Shown: piece by piece, positions 7,796 through 14,256 of the stretch
How positions within the stretch are numbered: the stretch's first letter is position 1
Layout: each line of letters opens with the position of its first letter
NCBI GenBank assembly: GCA_946885665.1
Contig: CAMPGT010000084.1
Coordinates: 1 to 14,256, forward strand
DNA from: an uncultured Chitinophagaceae bacterium
Lineage (GTDB): Bacteria; Bacteroidota; Bacteroidia; Chitinophagales; Chitinophagaceae
DNA length: 14,256 nt
Reading direction: 5' to 3'
Notes under the pieces: generated by a model
Told to the model about the DNA's origin: nothing
What the model saw: only the letters and a program-made list of their open reading frames with translations
The model's database searches: none
Position numbers and translations under genes: made by a program

Positions 7796-9274
7796 TTAGG
7801 CAAATGCAACCTTACGCAAGCGAAGTTTACAAAGCACGAACAAAATAATAAAATGGGGATTGGTGGTAAGGTACCTTTTCCAGAGCTTTCCGGGTTCCTG
7901 AACGAGGCGGAAGAACCATTCGAGGCCGGCCTGTTGCATCCATAACGGGGCCTGGCTGATGTTGCCCGCGTGAAAGTCGAATGCCGCACCAACGGCCATC
8001 ATGGCCGCATTAACTTTACCGAGATGGCTGGCCACCCATTTCTCCTGGCGGGGACATCCCCTGCCTACGAGAACGATGTTGGCACCGCTGTCGTTAATCT
8101 TTTTAATATCGGCGAGATCCTCTTCGGGTGTAGCTTCCCGAAACCTGTCGGGATGAATGCCGGCGATTTTAACCCCAGGGTAATTGATATTGATGAAAGC
8201 TGTGAACTTTTCGAGTGTAGCCGCGGTACTTCCATAGAGATACACACTCAACTTTTCCTCGCTGGCCCTTGCCAGTACATATTTGGTAAGGATCGGACCG
8301 GTTACCCTGTCTTCGAGCCCTGCCTTATAAAAGCTGTTCAGTGCCCAACGTATCGGTTGGCCATCCGGCACTACCATATCGAGCGAGTTAACCATGTACC
8401 GCAATGATTTATCTTTCACGGTTTCTATGAGGCCGTGAACGGCGAGCGCCGACATACCGAAACTCTTCTTTTGCCTGGCAGCGTTGATAATCGTTTCGGA
8501 CGCCCTGCTGTAATCCGTAACACTATAGTTAGCAGTAAATAACTGGTATTTGGTGTCTTCTGCCACTTCCGCAAGCGACGGTGCCGGAATCGGCATTCTG
8601 CGGCGGAGAATCGAGTAGGCAAACTGACCGCCTGTTTGCCTGATGATCCTGAAGTCGAGCCCGAAGCTGGCGTTCCTTACATAAAAGGCGTCGAATTCGA
8701 ACCGGCGAAATATTGTTGCAAAATCTTTTGCGGGTCCGCGGTAGCCCTTTACCTGCGACAAGCCGGTAATGCCCGGTTTCACCATATTGCGGAATTTATA
8801 TCCCGCCACCACCTGGGAGAACTGGTTGCAGTCGGTGATCATGTGGGGCCTTGGACCCACAACACTCATCTGACCTGCGAGTACATTGAGAAATTGCGGA
8901 AATTCGTCGAGATTGGTAAATCGCAAAAATTTACCAAGCCGGGTGATCCTGTTATCATCTTTTGATGCCTGAACGTGATTTGCCTCTTCATTCTGTACCA
9001 TTGTGCGGAACTTAATACATCTAAAAATCTTGCCCCCCTTTCCAACACGGCGCTGGATAAAGAAGATGCCTCCTTTCGAATCCAGTAAGATTAATAAACT
9101 AAGAACGGGCGTGAGCCAGGAAAGAACGCCCACTACCATGATGAGGGAAAAAGCTATATCAAATAGCCTTTTAAAGAAAAAATACTTAGGTTTTTCATCA
9201 ACGTAGTGCCTCAGTGAAACTTTTTCCTTCACCCTGCCAACGGTAAGGTGAGCTAACTTTAGTGCCGTTTTCAT
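7796..9274 (-). CDS. Fusion: monotopic phosphoglycosyl transferase + WecG/TagA (GT26) glycosyltransferase
   Basis: A 492-aa two-enzyme fusion. Residues about 31-215 are a bacterial sugar transferase core: a re-entrant hydrophobic helix (KRLFDIAFSLIMVV, 35-48), the IFRCIKFRTM motif (83-92), the catalytic Asp-Glu pair D123-E124 in NLDEFPQFLNV, and MSVVGPRP (136-143). This domain transfers a sugar-1-phosphate to undecaprenyl phosphate and so starts the repeat unit. It lacks the extra N-terminal membrane bundle of WbaP/WcaJ. A short linker leads to a GT26 domain at about 245-490. That domain shows VVPDGQPIRW (301-310), DRVTGP (322-327), VGRGCPRQEKW (403-413), VGAAFDFHAG (428-437), and the membrane-associated tail GLEWFFRLVQEP with LWKRYL. 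GT26 enzymes add the second sugar to lipid-PP-HexNAc. Start is ATG at 9274. It heads a two-gene operon. Confidence 0.92.
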   Translation of the reverse strand: MKTALKLAHLTVGRVKEKVSLRHYVDEKPKYFFFKRLFDIAFSLIMVVGVLSWLTPVLSLLILLDSKGGIFFIQRRVGKGGKIFRCIKFRTMVQNEEANHVQASKDDNRITRLGKFLRFTNLDEFPQFLNVLAGQMSVVGPRPHMITDCNQFSQVVAGYKFRNMVKPGITGLSQVKGYRGPAKDFATIFRRFEFDAFYVRNASFGLDFRIIRQTGGQFAYSILRRRMPIPAPSLAEVAEDTKYQLFTANYSVTDYSRASETIINAARQKKSFGMSALAVHGLIETVKDKSLRYMVNSLDMVVPDGQPIRWALNSFYKAGLEDRVTGPILTKYVLARASEEKLSVYLYGSTAATLEKFTAFININYPGVKIAGIHPDRFREATPEEDLADIKKINDSGANIVLVGRGCPRQEKWVASHLGKVNAAMMAVGAAFDFHAGNISQAPLWMQQAGLEWFFRLVQEPGKLWKRYLTTNPHFIILFVLCKLRLRKVAFA

Positions 9275-9286
9275 ACATCAATTACT

Positions 9287-9298
9287 GGGGATATCCCC
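9287..9298. repeat. 12-bp perfect palindrome GGGGATATCCCC
   Basis: GGGGATATCCCC reads the same on both strands and lies 13-24 bases upstream of the ATG of the minus-strand fusion gene, where a ribosome site or the beginning of the leader would be. It could be an operator, or a leader element affecting initiation. Which one is unknown. Confidence 0.6.
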
Positions 9299-9517
9299 CC
9301 GATTGGATTTAAAATAGTTTTTCAAGAATTTGTCTCTCAATGCGATACGTGAAAGAACAAATTGATTACTGATAAGGTCGTACAGGTACTAACCGCAATT
9401 CCAATCTGACCGTATTTGGCTTTCAAACGTTGCACCGGCCGCAAAATTGCATTAAAAGTTAAATTAACCCGTTAATTACCAACCAGTCATTCAAAAAACA
9501 ACAAAAAACCTCATGTT

Positions 9518-9541
9518 CATATAAGTGGATGCACTTATATG
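9518..9541. repeat. Perfect inverted repeat, 10-bp arms, 4-nt spacer
   Basis: CATATAAGTG at 9518-9527 is followed by the spacer GATG and then the exact reverse complement CACTTATATG at 9532-9541. No T-run follows on either strand, which argues against an intrinsic terminator. It lies 142 bases upstream of the ATG of the WbpP-type epimerase. An operator or a leader stem-loop is possible. Confidence 0.65.
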
Positions 9542-9632
9542 CTAAGAGTTCATTTACAGGTAATCTGCTCACAAGCTGAAAAAGGAACCATCGTTCCAAA
9601 GGGGGATAGCAGTAGTTTACCAATATTGATAC

Positions 9633-9649
9633 CAAAACTATTAGTTTTG
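9633..9649. promoter_or_regulatory. 17-bp palindrome containing a TAnnTTTG -7 box on each strand
   Basis: CAAAACTA (9633-9640), a central T, and TAGTTTTG (9642-9649) form a perfect inverted repeat with 8-bp arms. The right arm matches the Bacteroidota -7 consensus TAnnTTTG on the + strand and would place the transcript start about 25-30 bases before the ATG at 9683. The left arm gives the same match on the minus strand. The nearest upstream TTG on the + strand (9626-9628) is too close for a standard -33 box, so the promoter call is tentative. The palindrome itself is certain. Confidence 0.4.
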
Positions 9650-9682
9650 CGGACCTTTAACTTATTTTCTGAATTAACGACT

Positions 9683-10693
9683 ATGTACGAAAAAGACTAT
9701 CACAGCCAGGACCTTGGCGGCTCATCCTTCCTTGTTACAGGCGGAGCAGGATTCATTGGATCTCACATTGCAGAATACCTGCTTAACAAAGGGGCCGGCA
9801 AGGTGCGGGTGCTGGATAATTTCAGTACTGGTTCCAGGGAAAATATTGAAGATTTCAGGCGTTTCGGTTCGTTCGAGATGATGGAAGGCGACATTACCGA
9901 CCTCGACACCTGTGTGCAGGCCATGCAGGGAGTAGATTACGTGCTTCACCAGGCAGCGCTCGGTTCCGTGCCGCGCTCCATCAATGATCCGATAACCACC
10001 AACCAGGTTAATGTAAACGGGTTCCTCAACATCCTGGTTGCGGCGCGCGATGCCAAAGTGAAAAGAATGGTGTATGCTGCAAGCTCCAGCACTTACGGCG
10101 ATCATCCGGCGCTGCCGAAAGTTGAGCACGAAATCGGCAGTCCGCTGTCACCCTATGCTGTGAGCAAATACATCAACGAACTTTATGCAAGTGTTTTTTC
10201 ACGCACCTACGGTTTCCACACCATCGGCCTTCGCTACTTTAATGTGTTCGGCCCGCGGCAAAATCCCAAAGGACCGTATGCGGCAGTGATCCCGCTTTTC
10301 ATTAAAGCGGCAATGAACGGTGAACCTGCACTGATTAACGGCGACGGACAAACGAGCCGCGATTTCACTTTCGTGGAAAATGTCGTTCAGGCAAATATCA
10401 GGGCGGCTTTTGCGCCATTAGATAAACACGACGTGGTGAATGTGGCCTGCGGCGGCATGACAAGCCTGAATGATTTGTGGAAAATGATCTCTGCTTCGCT
10501 TAATGTAAACATACCTCCCACGTACGCCCCCCCTCGTACCGGCGATATCAAGCACAGCCTCGCCTCCATTGAAAAAGCGAAAAAACTTTTCGGCTACGAG
10601 CCTTTTATTGAAATGAAGGATGGATTGAAAGAAACGATCAGGTGGGGGAAGTTGAGTGGGAACAGGCAGGCAAACGGCAATGGACAAAGGTGA
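9683..10693 (+). CDS. wbpP: UDP-N-acetylhexosamine 4-epimerase, WbpP/TviC type
   Basis: A 336-aa extended SDR that should interconvert UDP-GlcNAc and UDP-GalNAc, or their uronic acids, in the cytoplasm to supply the glycosyltransferases. The NAD site is LVTGGAGFIGSHIAEYLL (17-34). HQAALGSVPRSINDPITTN (89-107), AASSSTYGDHPALPKVE (132-148), the catalytic Y158-x3-K162 in SPYAVSKYINE, and IGLRYFNVFGPRQNPKG (181-197) are close to WbpP of Pseudomonas aeruginosa as I recall it. The frame is open upstream to an ATG at 9539, but those 48 extra residues are unlike the family. The ATG at 9683 puts the Rossmann strand at the usual distance. The C-terminal tail (about 324-336, NGNGQR) is low in complexity and runs into a small direct repeat. 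The gene is divergent from the fusion operon. Confidence 0.92.
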   Translation: MYEKDYHSQDLGGSSFLVTGGAGFIGSHIAEYLLNKGAGKVRVLDNFSTGSRENIEDFRRFGSFEMMEGDITDLDTCVQAMQGVDYVLHQAALGSVPRSINDPITTNQVNVNGFLNILVAARDAKVKRMVYAASSSTYGDHPALPKVEHEIGSPLSPYAVSKYINELYASVFSRTYGFHTIGLRYFNVFGPRQNPKGPYAAVIPLFIKAAMNGEPALINGDGQTSRDFTFVENVVQANIRAAFAPLDKHDVVNVACGGMTSLNDLWKMISASLNVNIPPTYAPPRTGDIKHSLASIEKAKKLFGYEPFIEMKDGLKETIRWGKLSGNRQANGNGQR

Positions 10694-10709
10694 AAGGGCA
10701 AAGGTGAAA
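10685..10709. repeat. Short direct repeat CAAAGGTGAAA x2, with a distant inverted copy
   Basis: CAAAGGTGAAA occurs at 10685-10695 and 10699-10709, a 14-base period, covering the last codons and stop of the epimerase gene. AAAGGGCAAAG at 10693-10703 also has an exact inverted copy, CTTTGCCCTTT, at 10836-10846, just before the end of the convergent LysM gene. The pattern is low in complexity and may be a remnant of a dispersed intergenic repeat. Confidence 0.55.
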
Positions 10710-10715
10710 AGTTTT

Positions 10716-10733
10716 CTGTTTAAAAATAAACAG
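10716..10733. terminator. Candidate hairpin terminator between convergent genes
   Basis: CTGTTTA and TAAACAG form a perfect 7-bp stem around an AAAA loop, 23 bases after the stop of the epimerase gene. TATTATT follows on the + strand and an A/T-rich stretch follows on the minus strand, so it could serve both convergent genes. The stem is AT-rich and the T-tract is imperfect. The remaining spacer, to 10848, holds no gene. Confidence 0.4.
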
Positions 10734-10848
10734 TATTATTAAGCGCTCTTTTCGAAGATTGATGCAATGTGTTCTTTTGTAAACCATTCAACAAAAGAAG
10801 TTTCACATTTACTTGTTTTATTGTAAAAAGATATTCTTTGCCCTTTGC

Positions 10849-11724
10849 TCAGTACATCACCTGCACACTAAACTTATTATTCACGGCGCCTAATTCTTTT
10901 GCGGCGGCATCGCTGATGCGGAGAGCAAGGCCGGCGCTTTCCTTCATATCGGGAAGCTCACCAAGCACTTTTGCATAAACACTTTTATCGGTCTGCGGAA
11001 AAACGATCCTGACGATCGTCCCAACCGTAACGTTGTTGATCAGCGCATAATATTTACCGTCGTTCCATCCGCTGGTGCTCCTGAAAACACCGGCAACGCC
11101 GGAATGATTTTTTCCGCCATCGCGGTACTGGCTTTTGAAATACCCTCCACCCGCTTCACCAACTGCCGCAGGTGTTTTTTGTTCGGTCTGTGCCGAGGCC
11201 GATGGAGTCTGTGTTGTTGTGTGCGTTGGGGTAGCCGGCTGTTGCCTGGCCACATCATTTCCTCCGTTCACTTTGAGATATCCCACGATCAGCCTGGTTC
11301 CTTCTTTGGCGTCATCGCGATTGATGTTGTTCCATTTCTCGAGCCGTTCAATGGGTACCTTGTTGTAGTTCACACTTATCCGGTACATCCATTCCCGGTG
11401 TCCCACCACATGGTAAACCGGCTGCAGCTCCTCACCTGCCTGCCTTGAATCGGCCTGCGTGAAATTGGAAGCCGTTAACGGTACCTGGATCGACTGGCCA
11501 ATTTCCAGTGGCTTGTCTATTGGCAGTTTATTGAAAGACGCCAACTCACGGGCCGCAACATTATACGCTCTGCCGATGCTGTACCAGGTCTCCTTCGCGG
11601 CAACCTGGTGGTTCAAATAGAGTTTAGGAGTTATGCCCTGTACTATGTAGTCCTGCCCCACCACCACATTCACCGATACAAGAGCGATCAACAAAAAGAA
11701 AAACCTGCTTCTGTTCATAGTCAT
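10849..11724 (-). CDS. Secreted LysM protein with C-terminal RlpA-like double-psi beta barrel
   Basis: A 291-aa exported protein. Residues 1-23 form a signal peptide (basic MTMNRSR, hydrophobic core, VVG before the cut). Two LysM-like modules follow, at about 38-83 (ETWYSIGRAYNVAARELASFN) and 104-150 (HREWMYRISVNYNKVPIERLEKWN). They are expected to bind peptidoglycan. A Thr/Gln/Pro/Ala-rich linker spans about 155-192. The C-terminal 205-291 resembles a double-psi barrel of the RlpA kind (GWNDGKYYALINNVTVGTIVRI, then YAKVLGELPD, then LRISDAAAKELG). The His and Asp that RlpA transglycosylases use (AAHRTLP and NDRGP contexts) are not recognisable, so the domain is probably not catalytic. The start is ATG at 11724 or, two codons later, ATG at 11718. 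It lies 40 bp downstream of the methyltransferase gene, probably in the same operon. A cell-envelope role is inferred. Confidence 0.85.
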   Translation of the reverse strand: MTMNRSRFFFLLIALVSVNVVVGQDYIVQGITPKLYLNHQVAAKETWYSIGRAYNVAARELASFNKLPIDKPLEIGQSIQVPLTASNFTQADSRQAGEELQPVYHVVGHREWMYRISVNYNKVPIERLEKWNNINRDDAKEGTRLIVGYLKVNGGNDVARQQPATPTHTTTQTPSASAQTEQKTPAAVGEAGGGYFKSQYRDGGKNHSGVAGVFRSTSGWNDGKYYALINNVTVGTIVRIVFPQTDKSVYAKVLGELPDMKESAGLALRISDAAAKELGAVNNKFSVQVMY

Positions 11725-11764
11725 CTGATTTCAGCCGTAAAGATGAGTAATTATGCGTAATTAT

Positions 11765-13138
11765 TTAATTGTTTTCGCTTTTAAGGACCCTCCATTCTTT
11801 CGGATAATAATTATTGATCCGGTTACCTAATAATTTGATCCATCCCAGGTTATGTCCGTTGTAACTAACAACCGCCCATCCCTTTTTATCCGTATCTATC
11901 GTAACTTCTTCTTTCCTCAAATATTGCAGGGCGTCGTTTCTTTTTAACGAAAAATTGTTAAAATTTTTATTCACTAGCGTGGAAATCGCCAGCTCATGAG
12001 CCGGAACCAGTTCCTGCCTCATCAACTTTCCCACGGCAACGCCCGCCTTTTTAATGTAAAGCGCCGATTGCACAGCAGCCAGCTCCTCCGCCAATCGAAC
12101 CGGGAATGCGAATACCGCGGCGCCGGCATCATACAACTGAACCTTGCCCGGCTGCCGGAGCCATGGGTGGATAAGCGACGCTTCTTTGTTGGGCAGCGCG
12201 GACAGCTTGCTTTTTTTGAGGGCCTTAAAACGATCACCACCGTCGTTCTTCCTGAAACATGCCACATACAATCCCTCTCCTTTCACCTTGTCGGGGAAAA
12301 ATCTATATCCTGCCGCAGCATGATTGGTGCTGTGCGATTCCACGATGTTCCAGTCATCATGAATCTGTACGTGAAGCGATTCGAGGTCGAAGGTGGTCAT
12401 TAACCAGTCTGCAATGTCTTCATCTTCCTCTACGGAATAAGAGCAGGTGGAGTAAACGAGCAGCCCTCCCTGTTTCAGCGATGCATAGGCAGCCGTGAGT
12501 ATGCGCTTCTGGCGCTGGCTGCACATCGCCACCAGCTCCTCGCTCCATTCGCTGATGGCGCCAGGATCCTTCCTGAAGAGGCCCGACCCGGAACAAGGTG
12601 CATCCACTACCATCACATCGAAAAAATTTTCGAGCCTTGAAAAATCCGAAGGGTCGTTGTTGGTCACGATTACGTTCGCTCCACCCCATTTGGATAAATT
12701 TTCTGTGAGTATGCCCACCCTCGATTTGATCACTTCGTTGCTCACCAGAACGCTATCCTCATGTATCAAAGATTGTATCAATGTTGATTTGCCGCCCGGT
12801 GCCGCGCAAAGGTCCAGCACCCTGAGTGATGTATTCAAATCGCAATGCTGCGCCAGGCATTGTTCAATGAACATGCCCGATGCCTCCTGCACATAATAAA
12901 CGCCCGCATGCAATAATGGATCAAGAATAAATGAAGGCCGCGAAGGCAGATAATACCCATACCTGCTCCAGGGAACTTTTTCTGCATAGTCGAAGATAGC
13001 GTCATGGCTCTTTGCCGGGTTCATTCTTACGGACACCACCTGGTTGCCGCTTTCATGCACTTCGGCAAAAGATTTTTCATCAAATCCCTCTGCAGCGTGC
13101 AGGGCTTCCAGCAGCCCGACGGGCAGTTTATTTTCCAT
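11765..13138 (-). CDS. rsmF: RsmF-type RNA (cytosine-C5) methyltransferase
   Basis: A SAM-dependent m5C RNA methyltransferase of the NOP2/Sun/RsmF family, expected to modify 16S rRNA or tRNA in the cytoplasm. Numbered from the GTG at 13147, the N-terminal domain (VSVRMNPAKS, about 38-47) leads to the SAM loop LDLCAAPGGKSTLIQ (111-125). Next come motif IV DAPCSGSG with C185 and motif VI STCSYSVEEDED with the nucleophile C235. The C-terminal part (about 300-460) matches the PUA-like RNA-binding region of RsmF and ends with GNRINNYYPKEWRVLKS. The length of about 460 aa is normal. Two starts compete: GTG at 13147, overlapping the pntB stop as GTGA, and ATG at 13138, three codons later, preferred here. 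The pntB coupling and the 40-bp gap to the LysM gene suggest one operon. Which RNA base it methylates cannot be read from sequence. Confidence 0.9.
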   Translation of the reverse strand: MENKLPVGLLEALHAAEGFDEKSFAEVHESGNQVVSVRMNPAKSHDAIFDYAEKVPWSRYGYYLPSRPSFILDPLLHAGVYYVQEASGMFIEQCLAQHCDLNTSLRVLDLCAAPGGKSTLIQSLIHEDSVLVSNEVIKSRVGILTENLSKWGGANVIVTNNDPSDFSRLENFFDVMVVDAPCSGSGLFRKDPGAISEWSEELVAMCSQRQKRILTAAYASLKQGGLLVYSTCSYSVEEDEDIADWLMTTFDLESLHVQIHDDWNIVESHSTNHAAAGYRFFPDKVKGEGLYVACFRKNDGGDRFKALKKSKLSALPNKEASLIHPWLRQPGKVQLYDAGAAVFAFPVRLAEELAAVQSALYIKKAGVAVGKLMRQELVPAHELAISTLVNKNFNNFSLKRNDALQYLRKEEVTIDTDKKGWAVVSYNGHNLGWIKLLGNRINNYYPKEWRVLKSENN

Positions 13139-13143
13139 TCCGC

Positions 13144-14256
13144 TCACACATTTTTGATTTCGGCAAGCAGTTGTTGCAACACATTTTTGGCGTCGCCAAA
13201 AAGCATGGAAGTTTTGGGTTGAAAGAAAAGTTCGTTTTCTATGCCGGCGTATCCGGGTTTCATGCTTCGCTTGTTAACGATGGTCATTTTTGCGAGCTGC
13301 ACCTCGAGTATCGGCATTCCGTAGATCGGTGATGAGGGATCGCTTTTTGCGGCAGGGTTCACCACATCGTTTGCACCCAATATCAATACAACATCTGTTG
13401 TGGGAAATTCTTCGTTGGCCTGTTCCATTTCGAGAAGCTTGTCGTAGCTCACGTCTGCTTCTGCAAGCAGCACATTCATGTGACCCGGCATGCGGCCAGC
13501 CACAGGGTGTATGGCATACTTTACTTCCACGCCTTTATCGGTCAGCAGTTTTTCCAGTTCATGACACGCATGTTGCGCCTGTGCCACTGCCAGGCCATAC
13601 CCCGGCACTATCATCACTTTCGAGGCATAGCTCATCACCACTGCCGCGTCTGTTACCGAAATTTCTTTGTAGGCGCCCTGTTCCTTTTGCGCACTTCCTG
13701 ATTTGTGCGCGGCGCCGCCAAAGGATCCGATCAGCACATTTTTCAGCGAGCGATTCATTGCACGGCACATAAGAATGGTAAGCAATGTACCGGCGGCGCC
13801 CACAAGAATACCACCGGTCAGCATTACTTTGTTGTCATACAAAAACCCTCCGCAGGCCGCTGCCACGCCAGTGAAAGAATTCAATAAAGAAATAACGACG
13901 GGCATATCTGCACCACCGATTGGGAACACGAAGCATACGCCATAGAGGAGGGACAGAAAAAGAATGCTGTAAAAAATAATTTTCAGTTGCGGGAATGAAG
14001 TTTGCAGCTCACCCGCAGGCAGGTTACCTGAAGCGATTAAAAGGTAAATGCTGAGCACAACCACAACAAAGAATACTACCAGGTTGAAGATGTGCTGGCC
14101 GTTGAAAGTAAAATCTTTTATTTTCCCGTTAAGCTTTCCCCAGGCAATAATACTTCCTGCAAAAGAAATGGAGCCGATGATCACGCCCAGTAAGATGATG
14201 AGTAATTCGCCAAAAGGCAACGCATTCACTGGTGAATCGGCCGCAAAAGAATAATT
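13144..14256 (-). CDS. pntB: NAD(P) transhydrogenase subunit beta, N terminus beyond window edge
   Basis: PntB forms part of the membrane proton channel (dII) and carries the NADP(H)-binding domain (dIII) of the proton-translocating transhydrogenase. The frame is open to the window edge, so roughly the first 90-100 residues of a 460-aa protein are missing. A GTG at 14229 lies inside the gene and is not its start. Counting from that GTG, membrane segments lie at about 8-32, 46-67, 83-103 and 108-160, with the family motif IGGADMPVV near 103-111. The dIII domain begins near residue 190 and shows VPGYGLAVAQAQHA, HPVAGRMPGHMNVLLAEADV, LGANDVVNPAA, VNKRSMKPGYAG and MLFGDAK. All of these are conserved in E. 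coli PntB. The stop TGA overlaps the alternative GTG start of the RNA methyltransferase gene. pntA would be expected to the right. Confidence 0.96.
   Translation of the reverse strand, partial: NYSFAADSPVNALPFGELLIILLGVIIGSISFAGSIIAWGKLNGKIKDFTFNGQHIFNLVVFFVVVVLSIYLLIASGNLPAGELQTSFPQLKIIFYSILFLSLLYGVCFVFPIGGADMPVVISLLNSFTGVAAACGGFLYDNKVMLTGGILVGAAGTLLTILMCRAMNRSLKNVLIGSFGGAAHKSGSAQKEQGAYKEISVTDAAVVMSYASKVMIVPGYGLAVAQAQHACHELEKLLTDKGVEVKYAIHPVAGRMPGHMNVLLAEADVSYDKLLEMEQANEEFPTTDVVLILGANDVVNPAAKSDPSSPIYGMPILEVQLAKMTIVNKRSMKPGYAGIENELFFQPKTSMLFGDAKNVLQQLLAEIKNV

Larger units (their letters stand above)
9275..9682. promoter_or_regulatory. 408-bp divergent intergenic region between fusion gene and WbpP-type epimerase
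   Basis: No gene is convincing here, although the frame of the right-hand gene stays open back to an ATG at 9539. The region is AT-rich and holds several perfect symmetrical elements: 9287-9298, 9458-9468 (GTTAA-A-TTAAC), 9518-9541, 9584-9597 (GGAAC-CATC-GTTCC) and 9633-9649. A weaker pair is AATTTGT at 9327-9333 with ACAAATT at 9357-9363. For the minus-strand operon a weak promoter can be drawn with TTG at 9340-9338 and TATTTTAA at 9316-9309 on the minus strand. It matches TAnnTTTG only partly. The layout suggests that both transcripts start here, but no transcript start can be proven from sequence. Confidence 0.6.

Noticed and set aside
7970..8407. 145-codon + strand open frame
   Set aside because: Antisense to the GT26 domain of the fusion protein, with no family features.
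9539..9682. Longer N terminus for the WbpP-type epimerase, from ATG 9539
   Set aside because: The 48 added residues do not look like the family and would place the NAD loop too far from the start. The stretch also holds the palindromic elements, so it is more likely leader or promoter DNA.
9275..9682. JUMPstart/ops element, riboswitch or small RNA gene in the divergent region
   Set aside because: No GGCGGTAG-type core, no recognisable riboswitch core and no terminator-bounded RNA was seen. Only the palindromes can be supported.
11721..11764. TCATCT/AGATGA inverted repeat and GTAATTAT direct repeat upstream of the LysM gene
   Set aside because: Arms are only 6 bp with a 14-base loop, and the direct repeat is 8 bp of AT-rich sequence. 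Both are within what chance would give.
13290..13772. 160-codon + strand open frame
   Set aside because: Antisense to the NADP-binding domain of pntB. Its product is rich in Arg, His and Ser, as expected of a shadow frame.

Overview
The window looks like the chromosome of a Bacteroidota bacterium, most likely a member of the Chitinophagaceae. This rests on the style of the proteins (a Bacteroidota-like RsmF-type RNA methyltransferase, a secreted LysM protein with a degenerate double-psi barrel, and a PntB), on the near absence of strong Shine-Dalgarno sites, and on a possible TAnnTTTG-type -7 box. It is an inference, because no rRNA or other marker gene is present. No tRNA, rRNA, CRISPR array, insertion sequence or phage gene was seen.

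Positions 1-10693 are the right-hand part of a surface polysaccharide (O-antigen, capsule or exopolysaccharide) locus. The left arm (1-6689, + strand) carries the C-terminal half of an asparagine-synthase-type amidotransferase, three GT4-fold glycosyltransferases, a polytopic membrane protein resembling Wzy/O-antigen ligase, and a SAM-dependent methyltransferase. From the second glycosyltransferase onward the genes overlap, and several start with TTG. A minus-strand pair (9274 down to 6695) follows tail to tail, with only 5 bp between the stop codons. It encodes a fusion of a monotopic phosphoglycosyl transferase with a WecG/TagA (GT26) glycosyltransferase, then a CDP-paratose-2-epimerase-like SDR whose usual catalytic Tyr is Phe. 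A 408-bp divergent intergenic region with several perfect inverted repeats separates this pair from a + strand WbpP-type UDP-HexNAc 4-epimerase.

Read together, the genes fit Wzx/Wzy-type assembly. The fusion protein would start the undecaprenyl-linked repeat unit and add the second sugar. The three GT4 enzymes would extend it, and the membrane protein would polymerise it. The epimerases, amidotransferase and methyltransferase would make or decorate the sugars. WbpP plus an AsnB-type amidotransferase is a combination known from loci that make GalNAc-uronamide, so such a sugar is a reasonable but unproven guess. Flippase, export and chain-length genes are not in the window and would be expected to the left.

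Positions 10849-14256 are housekeeping genes on the minus strand: pntB (N terminus cut by the window edge), an RsmF-type RNA m5C methyltransferase overlapping or abutting it, and a secreted LysM protein. A 155-bp convergent spacer with a hairpin separates them from the polysaccharide locus.
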